From assembly GCA_900554365.1 (NCBI GenBank), contig USGY01000023.1, positions 1 to 23,215 on the forward strand: a DNA stretch of 23,215 bases, given 5' to 3'. Shown piece by piece: positions 9,490 to 16,759 of the stretch (positions are counted from its first letter, which is position 1; each line of letters begins with the position of its first letter). The notes below the pieces were generated by a model. It searched no databases, had not been told where the DNA came from, and saw nothing but the letters and a program-made list of their open reading frames with translations. The DNA comes from an uncultured Clostridium sp. GTDB taxonomy: Bacteria; Bacillota; Clostridia; TANB77; CAG-508. The translations under genes were made by a program, and so were the position numbers.

Positions 9490-9969
9490 ATGAAAGAAGA
9501 AAAAATTCAGAAAATAAAATTAAATGAAATAGACATAAAAAACTTAAATATAAATGTTATAAAAGGCTTATATTTAGAATATAAAGAAGTCATAAATTAT
9601 TTAATTTTTGGCGTAGGCTCAATGATTGTAAACTTTGCTTCATATTTTATTTTTGCACGATTATTAAAAATAGATGAAGTAGTAAGTAGTGCAATGTCAT
9701 GGTTTTGTGCTGTTTTATTTGCATATATAACGAATAAATTATTTGTATTTGAAAGTAAAACAACAACAGTAAAAGAAGTAATAAAAGAATGTGTATCATT
9801 TTTCTTAGCTAGAATTGTAACAGGAATTTTATGTGATGTTGGAACATTTGCAGTAATGGTAAAAGTTCTAAAAATAAATGATATTATTTCTAAAGTTGTA
9901 ACACAAGTAATGGTAGTAATATTAAATTATGTTTTTAGTAAATTTATAATATTTAAAAATAAAAAATAA
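9490..9969 (+). CDS. GtrA-family membrane protein, putative undecaprenyl-phosphate-sugar flippase
   Basis: A 159-aa protein: about 30 charged residues, then four hydrophobic helices. VINYLIFGVGSMIVNFASYFIF opens the GtrA domain, and the end (VVILNYVFSKFIIFKNKK) is the usual N-Y-x3-K-x3-F finish. The family is thought to move polyprenyl-phosphate sugars outward, which completes the GtrA/GtrB/GtrII set here. The start at 9490 was chosen because GGGAG lies 7 bases before it. An earlier in-frame ATG at 9469 overlaps the end of the previous gene and lacks that spacing. It is the last gene of the operon, before a strong terminator. Confidence 0.88.
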   Translation: MKEEKIQKIKLNEIDIKNLNINVIKGLYLEYKEVINYLIFGVGSMIVNFASYFIFARLLKIDEVVSSAMSWFCAVLFAYITNKLFVFESKTTTVKEVIKECVSFFLARIVTGILCDVGTFAVMVKVLKINDIISKVVTQVMVVILNYVFSKFIIFKNKK

Positions 9970-9971
9970 AC

Positions 9972-10008
9972 AAAAAGAAGGCAATATTTTTTTATGCCTT
10001 CTTTTTTT
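9972..10008 (+). terminator. Strong terminator of the glycan operon
   Basis: AAAAAGAAGGCA (9972-9983) pairs perfectly with TGCCTTCTTTTT (9995-10006) around an 11-nt loop, and the T-run continues to 10008. It lies two bases after the GtrA stop codon. Confidence 0.92.
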
Positions 10009-10020
10009 GTCGAAATTTGA

Positions 10021-10049
10021 TTGACAAATAGGAATTAATATAGTACAGT
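10021..10049 (+). promoter_or_regulatory. Promoter of the amylase gene
   Basis: A perfect TTGACA (10021-10026), a 17-bp spacer and TACAGT (10044-10049, four of six consensus bases) lie directly after the operon terminator, about 65 bases before the amylase start codon. A second TTGACA at 10093-10098 has no matching -10. Confidence 0.65.
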
Positions 10050-10059
10050 AATAGTGTAC
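10043..10059. promoter_or_regulatory. Candidate operator, near-palindrome over the -10 box of the amylase promoter
   Basis: GTACAGTAATAGTGTAC is a 17-base near-perfect palindrome with one mismatched pair, centred on 10051. It covers the -10 box and the expected start of transcription, the usual place for a repressor. It does not match the LacI/CcpA type consensus that I know, so no regulator is named. A second dyad follows at 10070-10090 (ATAG-TGTG-TAA-CACA-tg-CTAT). Confidence 0.45.
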
Positions 10060-10116
10060 CCATATATGTATAGTGTGTAACACATGCTATATTGACAAGC
10101 AAAAAGGAGAAGGATA

Positions 10117-12012
10117 ATGAACACAAAAGGTACAATCAATGTCTATGTAAAAGACGAAGCAGAACTTAGGCAGGATTACACAATAACGCTTGAAGTTCCT
10201 AAAGAATTAGGTGATATAGCGGGTATCCGCGTATTGCTGAACCAAGAAGGCGAAAAACCATCTATTGATAAACAAATGAAAAAGGTAGAAGAAGATAATG
10301 ATACAAACAGGTATTGCACTAATGTGCAATTTAAAAAGCTTGGAAATTATTACTTCTTTTTTCTTTTGAATATTGATGGAATTCAGAAAGCTATCAAAAT
10401 TGATAGGCGAACAAACCAGCCAATCATTTTGGAGCCTGAAGAAGAATCGCCATATTGGCGCGTTTTGGTAGTTCAGCCTGACTTTGAAATTCCTGATTGG
10501 GCACCAGATAAAATCGCATATCAACTTTGGGTTGATAGGTTCAATCACTCTGATGAATATAATAATCCTAAAATGGAAAAGAGAAATTATAGGAATTGGG
10601 GTGATATCCCAGCTTGGGGTAAGAATGAAATTGGAGAATTCCATAATAACGATTTCTTCTGTGGAAACCTAAAGGGAATTGAAGAAAAGCTAGACTACTT
10701 CAAGGAACTTTCAGTGGGGATTTTGTATCTTTCACCGATCAATGAAAGTCTGTATCGGCATGACCGATATGCTTCGACCAATCACATGGAGATTGATCCA
10801 GATGCAGGTACTTTCAAAGAGTTGAAAGAATTGCATGATAAGGCTAACCAACTTGGAATCCATATCATTTTGGATGTAGCTTTTAATCATTGCAGTAGCG
10901 ACAACCCAATATTCCAAGAGGCATTGAACAATCCAGATTCTCCATATAGGAATTGGTTCTATTTTGATGAAAACGGAAACTACTCTTATTGGTATGGAAT
11001 GTTTAAAGATATGCCGAACTTTAATCAGAATTGTAAGGAGGTACAAGACTATGTATATGGTGAAAATGGCGTAGTTGCAAAATATTCACCATATGTAGAT
11101 GGCTTTAGGCTAGATTTAGCCGAAACCTTGCAACCATTTTTCTTGGAGGGTATCCGCAACAGAGCTAACAGCTTTGGACGCCATCTGATTTTGGGAGAAT
11201 TTTGGGACAAGGTACCAATTGAATTATTAGGAAAAGGGATTGATTGCCCAACAAATTATCCATTAACAAATGCCTTGTATAGGTTTGTGTTAAATGGAAA
11301 TGACCAAGGGCTAAAGTGGGAGATCAGAGATCTTCTCGAGAACTATCCTAAGAACACAGTTGATACCATGTTTAACTCTCTTGATACACATGATATCATG
11401 AGGGCAATAACAATTTGCTCACAAAAGTTCAACAGAAAGGAACCAGACCGAGTCTGGGACATTGACAAGGAAAAATCACCTTGGCATATTAGCATTAACG
11501 GTCACGGAGTATTCTTGACTGAAGCATTTAGGAAGTTTGAGCTCGAAAACGACAAGCTTACTCCTAAAGAATATGCAGATGCTAAGGCAAAACTCAAGAT
11601 TGCTGTCATGTTGCAGTATTTTTTGCCGGGAATTCCATGTATCTACTATGGAACAGAAGCGGGAGTTACGGGTTTTAAAGATCCGTTCAACCGCAAATGC
11701 TATCCATGGGACAATCAGGATAAAGAGCTTCTACAATTCTATAGGGATATAGGAAAATATAGGAGCTTCTACACTGGTAGGAATAGTAGTTTTAAAGTTC
11801 TATATTCTGATTCAAGTGTTTTTGCATTTGAACGCAGAAACGATACTAATTCGGTATTTATAGCGGTAAATCGAGGAGATGCAGAGCGTCAAATCGATAT
11901 TCCGGAGGACTTTGAAGCTTCAGCAGCAAAAGATGCCAATGTGTATCTGCTAAATGCAAACATTGGAGCAAAGAGTGTGTTACCTAACGGAGGGATGATT
12001 ATCCTGAAGTAA
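10117..12012 (+). CDS. Cytoplasmic GH13 glycoside hydrolase, neopullulanase/alpha-amylase type
   Basis: A 631-aa enzyme expected to cleave alpha-glucosidic bonds in maltodextrin, pullulan or cyclodextrin-like substrates. It has no signal peptide, so it should act inside on imported oligosaccharides or stored glycogen. Residues 1-about 125 form a beta-rich N-terminal domain, about 127-540 the (beta/alpha)8 barrel, and about 555-631 the C-terminal beta domain. Conserved regions are DVAFNH (253-258), GFRLDLAE with nucleophile D333, GEFW with acid E361, SLDTHD with H425 and D426, and MPNFN (299-303) in the place of the neopullulanase MPKLN. Base composition and arginine codons (CGC, AGG, one CGG) differ plainly from all other genes here. 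With its own promoter and terminator it looks like a transferred cassette. GGAG lies before the ATG. Confidence 0.92.
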   Translation: MNTKGTINVYVKDEAELRQDYTITLEVPKELGDIAGIRVLLNQEGEKPSIDKQMKKVEEDNDTNRYCTNVQFKKLGNYYFFFLLNIDGIQKAIKIDRRTNQPIILEPEEESPYWRVLVVQPDFEIPDWAPDKIAYQLWVDRFNHSDEYNNPKMEKRNYRNWGDIPAWGKNEIGEFHNNDFFCGNLKGIEEKLDYFKELSVGILYLSPINESLYRHDRYASTNHMEIDPDAGTFKELKELHDKANQLGIHIILDVAFNHCSSDNPIFQEALNNPDSPYRNWFYFDENGNYSYWYGMFKDMPNFNQNCKEVQDYVYGENGVVAKYSPYVDGFRLDLAETLQPFFLEGIRNRANSFGRHLILGEFWDKVPIELLGKGIDCPTNYPLTNALYRFVLNGNDQGLKWEIRDLLENYPKNTVDTMFNSLDTHDIMRAITICSQKFNRKEPDRVWDIDKEKSPWHISINGHGVFLTEAFRKFELENDKLTPKEYADAKAKLKIAVMLQYFLPGIPCIYYGTEAGVTGFKDPFNRKCYPWDNQDKELLQFYRDIGKYRSFYTGRNSSFKVLYSDSSVFAFERRNDTNSVFIAVNRGDAERQIDIPEDFEASAAKDANVYLLNANIGAKSVLPNGGMIILK

Positions 12013-12062
12013 AAAAGAGAAAAGGGACTTAAAAAATTTTTTTAAGTCTCTTTTCTTTTTTA
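12011..12062 (+). terminator. Terminator of the amylase gene
   Basis: A long A-rich/T-rich hairpin starts at the stop codon: AAAAGGGACTTAAAAAA pairs with TTTTTTAAGTCTCTTTT (one G-U pair), and both flanks continue as A-rich and T-rich runs, so it could work in both directions. Confidence 0.88.
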
Positions 12063-12077
12063 TTAATTGTGTAATAG

Positions 12078-12106
12078 TTGTAAAATAACAAAAAATATAG
12101 TATAAT
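12078..12106 (+). promoter_or_regulatory. Promoter of trpS-obgE-dCMP deaminase
   Basis: TTGTAA (12078-12083), 17 bp, then a perfect TATAAT (12101-12106). The expected leader before the trpS start codon is only about 20 bases. Confidence 0.7.
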
Positions 12107-12132
12107 AGGCTAAGTTAAAAGGAGAGAGAGCT

Positions 12133-13149
12133 ATGAGTAAAAAAAGAATATTAACAGGAGATAGACCAACAGGAAGACTTCATATAGGACATTATTTTGG
12201 TTCATTAAAAAAGAGAGTAGAATTGCAAGAAAGTGGAGAGTATGATCCATATATATTAATTGCAGATGTGCAAGCATTAACAGATAATTTTAATAATCCA
12301 GAAAAAGTTAGAAAAAATGTAAGAGAAGTTGCAATAGATTATTTATCTGTAGGAATTGATCCTACTAAAACAACAATATATATACAATCAATGGTTCCAG
12401 AAACAGCAGAATTAACTGTATTTTATTCAAACTTAGTAACAATAGCAAGACTAGAAAGAAACCCAACTGTAAAAACAGAAATTGCACAAAAAAGAGATTT
12501 ATTTGGAGAAAGTGTAACATATGGTTTTTTGGGATATCCAGTAAGTCAAGCAGCAGATATAACAGCTTTTGAAGGAGAATTAGTCCCAGTAGGAGAAGAT
12601 CAATTACCACTAATAGAACAATGTAGAGAAATTGTTAGAAAATTCAATAAAATATATGGTGATGTTTTAGTTGAACCACAAGCAATACTATCTAGTGGAA
12701 AAAGAATAAAAGGACTAGATGGAAACGAAAAAATGGGAAAATCTTTAGGAAATGCAATATATTTATCAGACAGTGAAGAAGAAATAACCAAAAAAGTAAT
12801 GAGTGCTGTAACAGATCCAAATAGAATAAAAAAAGACGATTTAGGAAATCCAGATATATGTATGGTTGCATATTATCACAAACTATTTAGCACAGAAGAT
12901 GAAGTTAAATCAGTATGCAAAGAGTGTAGAGCAGGAAAAAGAGGATGTGTTGCATGTAAAAAACAATTAGCTAAAAATATAATAGAAACATTAAGACCTA
13001 TAAGAGAAAAAAGAGCATATTACGAAGCACACCCAGAAGAAGTTGATAAAATACTAATAGAAGGAACTAACAAAGCAAGAAAAACTGCAAAAGAAACAAT
13101 GAAAAAAGTTAAAAAAGCAATGAGATTAGATTATTTTGAACAACAATAA
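12133..13149 (+). CDS. trpS: Tryptophan--tRNA ligase
   Basis: A 338-aa class I aminoacyl-tRNA synthetase that charges tRNA-Trp. PTGRLHIGHYFGSL (residues 12-25) holds the HIGH motif and GNEKMGKSLGN (197-207) the KMSKS loop, here KMGKS. The central VPVGEDQLPLIEQCREI is the usual tryptophan/adenylate contact region. Near the C-terminus, cysteines 243, 265, 272 and 275 form C-x21-C-x6-C-x2-C. This is one residue shorter than the C-x22-C-x6-C-x2-C that binds a [4Fe-4S] cluster in Thermotoga maritima TrpRS, so this is probably the iron-sulfur subgroup found in anaerobes. The SD GGAGAG precedes the ATG, and obgE follows after 12 bases. Confidence 0.96.
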   Translation: MSKKRILTGDRPTGRLHIGHYFGSLKKRVELQESGEYDPYILIADVQALTDNFNNPEKVRKNVREVAIDYLSVGIDPTKTTIYIQSMVPETAELTVFYSNLVTIARLERNPTVKTEIAQKRDLFGESVTYGFLGYPVSQAADITAFEGELVPVGEDQLPLIEQCREIVRKFNKIYGDVLVEPQAILSSGKRIKGLDGNEKMGKSLGNAIYLSDSEEEITKKVMSAVTDPNRIKKDDLGNPDICMVAYYHKLFSTEDEVKSVCKECRAGKRGCVACKKQLAKNIIETLRPIREKRAYYEAHPEEVDKILIEGTNKARKTAKETMKKVKKAMRLDYFEQQ

Positions 13150-13161
13150 AATGGAGGATAT

Positions 13162-14436
13162 ATGTTTACAGATTATACAAAAATAAAAATAAAAGCCGGA
13201 GACGGAGGAAATGGTGCAATATCATTTCGTAGAGAAAAATATATAGCAGCAGGAGGACCTGACGGAGGAGACGGAGGAAATGGCGGAAACGTTTATTTCC
13301 AAGTTGATAAAGATAAAAATACATTAATTGATTTTAGGTATAATAGAAAATTCAAAGCAGATAATGGTGAAAACGGTAGTGGAGCAAATAAATATGGAAA
13401 ATCAGGAAAACATTTATATGTAAAAGTGCCAATAGGAACAGTAGTAAAAAATGCTGAAACAGGAGAAGTTATAGCAGATTTATCAACACCAGATCAGGTA
13501 GAACTTATTTTAAAAGGTGGAAAAGGTGGAAGAGGAAACTCTCATTTTGCAACTCCAACAAGACAAGTACCTAGATTTGCAGAAGATGGCGAAAAAACCG
13601 AAGAATTAGAAGTAATATTAGAATTAAAATCATTAGCAGATGTAGGATTATTAGGCTTCCCAAATGTAGGAAAATCAACATTTTTATCAATGGTAACAGA
13701 TGCTAAACCTAAAATAGCAAATTATCATTTTACTACACTAGTCCCAAATTTAGGAGTTGTAAAAACTAAAGATGGTTCTGGATTTGTAATAGCCGATATT
13801 CCTGGAATAATTGAAGGAGCAAGTGAAGGTGTTGGTCTTGGAATTCAGTTCTTAAGACATGTTGAAAGAACACGTTTATTATTACATTTCTTAGATGTAT
13901 CAGGTCAAGAAGGAAGAGATCCAGTAGAAGATTTTTATGCGATAAACAAAGAATTAAAAAAATATAGTGAAAAATTAGCTAAAAGAAAACAAATAATAGT
14001 TGCAAATAAAATGGATGTGGCTAAAGATGAAAAATTAATAAAAGAAGTAGAAGAATTAGCTAAAAAAGAAGGACTAGAATTATATAAAATATCAGCAGCA
14101 ACAAAAACAGGTGTTAATGAATTAATAGATCATGTAACACAAGTATTAAAAACATTACCAAAAGAAGAAATAGTAGATGTTGAAGAAAAGAAAGTATATA
14201 AATTAGATACTAAAAAAGATGATTGGACAATAAAAAGAGAAGGAAATACATTTATAGTAACAGGAAAAGCCGTTCAAAAATTAATTGGTAGAGTAAATAT
14301 GGAAGATAATGAATCATTCTATTATTTACAAAAATCTTTAATAAATATGGGAATAGATGCTAAATTAAGAGAAATGGGTGTATGTGAAGGAGACACCGTA
14401 AAACTAGAAGATTGGGAACTAGAATGGAGTGAATAG
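13162..14436 (+). CDS. obgE: Obg-family ribosome-assembly GTPase
   Basis: A 424-aa GTPase that acts in large ribosomal subunit maturation and stress control. The glycine-rich OBG domain covers residues 1-about 158 (KAGDGGNGAISFRREK, GGPDGGDGGNGG). The G domain has GFPNVGKST (165-173), the DIPG switch II (212-215), NKMD (282-285) and SAATK (from 311). A C-terminal OCT domain (about 350-424) is the form found in Gram-positive bacteria. GGAGG lies before the ATG, and the gene sits 12 bases after trpS in the same message. The deaminase gene follows after 11 bases. Confidence 0.97.
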   Translation: MFTDYTKIKIKAGDGGNGAISFRREKYIAAGGPDGGDGGNGGNVYFQVDKDKNTLIDFRYNRKFKADNGENGSGANKYGKSGKHLYVKVPIGTVVKNAETGEVIADLSTPDQVELILKGGKGGRGNSHFATPTRQVPRFAEDGEKTEELEVILELKSLADVGLLGFPNVGKSTFLSMVTDAKPKIANYHFTTLVPNLGVVKTKDGSGFVIADIPGIIEGASEGVGLGIQFLRHVERTRLLLHFLDVSGQEGRDPVEDFYAINKELKKYSEKLAKRKQIIVANKMDVAKDEKLIKEVEELAKKEGLELYKISAATKTGVNELIDHVTQVLKTLPKEEIVDVEEKKVYKLDTKKDDWTIKREGNTFIVTGKAVQKLIGRVNMEDNESFYYLQKSLINMGIDAKLREMGVCEGDTVKLEDWELEWSE

Positions 14437-14447
14437 GAGGATTTACG

Positions 14448-14942
14448 ATGAGCGAAAAAAGAAAAGACTATTTAAAATGGGATGAGTATTTTATGGCTAT
14501 TGCAAAATTATCAGCTATGCGTAGCAAAGATCCTTCAACACAAGTTGGAGCCTGCATAGTAAGTAATGATAACCGAATATTATCAATAGGATATAATGGA
14601 GCACCAAATGGATTTAATGATGAAGAATTCCCTTGGGGAAGAGATGGAGAAAATCTAGATACCAAATATCCATATGTATGTCATGCAGAATTAAATGCAA
14701 TACTAAATTATAGAGGAAGCAAAAAAGATTTAGAGAATTCTAAAATTTATGTTGATTTATTTCCATGTAATGAATGTGCAAAAGTTATAATTCAATCTGG
14801 AATAAAAGAAGTTATTTATCTTTCAGACAAATATGCAAACTCTGAAAATAATATTGCTTCAAGAAGGTTATTTGATAAATGTGGAATAAAATATTCAAAA
14901 ATAGACATAGAAGGTTCAAAAAAGGTAGAAATAGAATTATAA
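14448..14942 (+). CDS. dCMP deaminase (ComEB-like)
   Basis: A 164-aa zinc-dependent deaminase that turns dCMP into dUMP for thymidylate synthesis. Zinc site and catalysis: C78-HAE (H79, E81) and PCNEC (C107, C110). The N-terminal DPSTQVGACIVSNDNRILSIGYNGAPNGF is the signature of the dCMP deaminase branch and not of tRNA or cytidine deaminases. The insert GRDGENLDTKYPYV before HAE is also usual in this branch. The start codon follows a strong AGGAGG. It ends at a two-way terminator shared with the convergent rimI gene. Confidence 0.93.
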   Translation: MSEKRKDYLKWDEYFMAIAKLSAMRSKDPSTQVGACIVSNDNRILSIGYNGAPNGFNDEEFPWGRDGENLDTKYPYVCHAELNAILNYRGSKKDLENSKIYVDLFPCNECAKVIIQSGIKEVIYLSDKYANSENNIASRRLFDKCGIKYSKIDIEGSKKVEIEL

Positions 14943-14981
14943 AAAAAGACTCTTTAGTTTTAATACTAAAGAGTTTTTTTC
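14941..14981. terminator. Bidirectional terminator between convergent genes
   Basis: ACTCTTTAGT (14949-14958) and ACTAAAGAGT (14965-14974) form a perfect 10-bp stem with a 6-nt loop, with an A-run on the left and a T-run on the right. The rimI stop codon lies inside the right arm. It can end both the deaminase message (+) and the tsaE-tsaB-rimI message (-). Confidence 0.92.
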
Positions 14982-15412
14982 ATTACAATCCCATTATTTT
15001 TATTATAATAATTTTTTCTAACAGAAATATTTTTAAAATCAAAATTGTTATATAATTTTTGAGCAATTTTATTATTTTCATTTACTTCTAAAAATATAGA
15101 AGAAATATTATTAGATTTACACAATAAAATTAAATTTTCTAATAATAAAGAACCAATTTTTAAATTCCTGTAAGATTTTTTAACAACTATATTCATAATT
15201 TCAGCTTCATCGACAATTAATTTTATTCCTGCAAATCCAACAATTTCATTATTTGAAGTATTTTTGACTACCAAATATATAGAATTACTTGAACTTAATT
15301 CATCTTTTAAAATATTGTAGTTCCAGTAATTATCAAAATCATCTTCCAAAACAGGCTTTATAATTTCTAAATCGTCAAAATTCATTTTAGAAATATTAAA
15401 ATTATTTTTCAT
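14966..15412 (-). CDS. rimI: Ribosomal protein S18 alanine N-acetyltransferase (RimI-like GNAT)
   Basis: A 148-aa GNAT-fold protein that should acetylate the N-terminal alanine of ribosomal protein S18. Visible marks are the acetyl-CoA loop in RNLKIGSLLL (a slightly divergent R/Q-x2-G-x-G/A), EAEIMNIVVKKSYR before it, and the late LEVNENNKIAQKLYNNFDF with the N-x2-A-x2-LY pattern. Its place directly after tsaB, overlapping it by 11 bases, is the standard rimI arrangement and is the main reason for the name. A general GNAT with another substrate cannot be excluded from sequence alone. Confidence 0.85.
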   Translation of the reverse strand: MKNNFNISKMNFDDLEIIKPVLEDDFDNYWNYNILKDELSSSNSIYLVVKNTSNNEIVGFAGIKLIVDEAEIMNIVVKKSYRNLKIGSLLLENLILLCKSNNISSIFLEVNENNKIAQKLYNNFDFKNISVRKNYYNKNNGIVMKKTL

Positions 15413-16130
15413 TTTTGGCTTCCTTTTCTTCTAATTGTCTTTGAGCTAAAGGCTTTTTTAAATATAAAGGCAAAATTTCTTTTTGTTTATCACCTGAATT
15501 ATATCTATCTAAACCAGCAAGTGCTAAGTAATAAGAGTTTAAAGAATTAAATTTTTCATCTGCAAATAAATCTTTTACAGATGAATCAGAAAATGATTCT
15601 TTAATTTGATCAGCAAAAGATATTGAGCCATCGCCAACAAACATAATTGATGAAGAATCAAAATTATTTTCACAATAATTTTTTAAAATAGATAAAGCAT
15701 TTTCAAGAGTTTCAGCTTTTGGCTCTATTAAAGTTTGCAAAATATCCTTACTTTTTTTATATAAAGCAAAATAACAATTATTATTTTTACAATCTAATAA
15801 ACTGCAAATAAGTTCATTATTTATAGGATAGGCTAAAGCTTCTAAGGAGCTTATACCAATAGCTGGAATGCCTAAACTATCACAAAAACCTTTAACAGTT
15901 GCAACTCCAATTCTTATACCAGTAAATGAACCAGGACCAATATCACAAACAATTAAATCTATACTTTTTAAATTAGTATCAGAATCTGTTAATGCTTGTG
16001 AAATCATAGGCATTAGGTTTTCAGAATGACTTTTGTCAGTTTCTTTATCTAAATTACAAATTAAATTTTTATTATCTAAAATGGAAACACCACATAATTT
16101 ACTTGATGTATCAATACTTAAAATTTTCAT
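15402..16130 (-). CDS. tsaB: tRNA threonylcarbamoyladenosine (t6A) synthesis protein TsaB
   Basis: A 242-aa ASKHA-fold protein that partners TsaD and TsaE in putting the threonylcarbamoyl group on A37 of tRNAs that read ANN codons. MKILSIDTSSKLCGVSILD, SHSENLMPMI and VCDIGPGSFTGIRIGVATVKG are family signatures. It is the non-catalytic scaffold. It starts 14 bases after tsaE. TsaD, the catalytic subunit, is not in the window. Confidence 0.94.
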   Translation of the reverse strand: MKILSIDTSSKLCGVSILDNKNLICNLDKETDKSHSENLMPMISQALTDSDTNLKSIDLIVCDIGPGSFTGIRIGVATVKGFCDSLGIPAIGISSLEALAYPINNELICSLLDCKNNNCYFALYKKSKDILQTLIEPKAETLENALSILKNYCENNFDSSSIMFVGDGSISFADQIKESFSDSSVKDLFADEKFNSLNSYYLALAGLDRYNSGDKQKEILPLYLKKPLAQRQLEEKEAKNEK

Positions 16131-16144
16131 CTTAAAATCCTTTC

Positions 16145-16603
16145 TTATTTAAGATTATCTAAATTAATAGAATCTGGATAATCAATACTTAAAATTCTTG
16201 AATTTTCGTTTTTTTCATCTTTAGAAAATGTAATGTGAATATAATTAGGTGGCAAAACATCTTCAATTAATTCGCCCCATTCAATTAAACAAATTCCATT
16301 TTCAAAATACTCATCTCCACCAATTTCATAAAATTCTGAACTATCTGCTAGACGGTAAACGTCAAAATGATATATATTTATATTATTTTTTGAATATTCA
16401 TTTACAATTGTAAATGTAGGGCTAGAAATTTCATTTTCTAAGCCAAAATTTGATAAAAAGCCTTCAACAAATTTAGTCTTACCAGAGCCTAATTCACCTG
16501 TTAGAACAACTACATCCTTTTTATGCAAAAAAGATGCTAATTTTTTAGCCAAACTTTTTGTTTCAGCTTCATTTTTTGTATGAATTTTTATATTTTTTCT
16601 CAT
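16145..16603 (-). CDS. tsaE: t6A synthesis ATPase TsaE
   Basis: A 152-aa small P-loop ATPase that drives the TsaBDE cycle of t6A formation. The Walker A motif is TGELGSGKT (residues 35-43), followed by SSPTFTIVNEY, HFDVYRLADSSEF and LIEWGE, all typical. The ATG at 16603 was chosen because AAGGAG (16610-16615) sits 6 bases away; a TTG one codon earlier would be too close to it. It is the first gene of the - strand operon tsaE-tsaB-rimI. Confidence 0.95.
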   Translation of the reverse strand: MRKNIKIHTKNEAETKSLAKKLASFLHKKDVVVLTGELGSGKTKFVEGFLSNFGLENEISSPTFTIVNEYSKNNINIYHFDVYRLADSSEFYEIGGDEYFENGICLIEWGELIEDVLPPNYIHITFSKDEKNENSRILSIDYPDSINLDNLK

Positions 16604-16641
16604 CAAAAACTCCTTAAAAAAATAAATTTAAAATCAAAAAT

Positions 16642-16670
16642 ATTATAATATAAAAAATCAAAAAAATCAA
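16642..16670 (-). promoter_or_regulatory. Promoter of tsaE-tsaB-rimI
   Basis: Read on the - strand: TTGATT (16670-16665), 17 bp, perfect TATAAT (16647-16642). Transcription would start near 16635, giving a leader of about 30 bases. The promoter is back to back with that of mreB. Confidence 0.7.
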
Positions 16671-16679
16671 TTAAAAGTC

Positions 16680-16708
16680 TTGATAAAATGACTGTTTTGT
16701 AATATAAT
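16680..16708 (+). promoter_or_regulatory. Promoter of mreB-mtaB
   Basis: TTGATA (16680-16685), 17 bp, then a perfect TATAAT (16703-16708), about 50 bases before the mreB start codon. Confidence 0.8.
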
Positions 16709-16725
16709 TGTAATGCTTTTGTAAC
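16698..16725 (+). promoter_or_regulatory. Triple TGTAAN direct repeat, WalR/PhoP-type box at the mreB promoter
   Basis: TGTAAT (16698), TGTAAT (16709) and TGTAAC (16720) are spaced by exactly 11 bases, one helical turn. The known WalR (YycF) box of Bacillota is TGT(A/T)A(A/T/C)-N5-TGT(A/T)A(A/T/C), and PhoP boxes have the same period with a similar core read on the other strand. The repeat overlaps the -10 box and the expected start of transcription, a position that would fit repression. The link to WalR is inferred from the motif and from the cell-wall role of MreB. Confidence 0.5.
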
Positions 16726-16759
16726 GGAAAAGAAAAAATAAAGTAGAGGTAGATAAATA

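Noticed and set aside
10021..12062. Insertion sequence or integron around the amylase
   Set aside because: There is no transposase or integrase, and I see no flanking inverted or direct repeats apart from the two ordinary terminators.
12070..12084. WalR-type box at the trpS promoter (TGTAAT and TGTAAA)
   Set aside because: The two units are 9 bases apart, not 11, and there is no third copy.
12107..12132. T-box riboswitch upstream of trpS
   Set aside because: The leader between the promoter and the start codon is only about 20 bases, and the hairpin just upstream is the amylase terminator.
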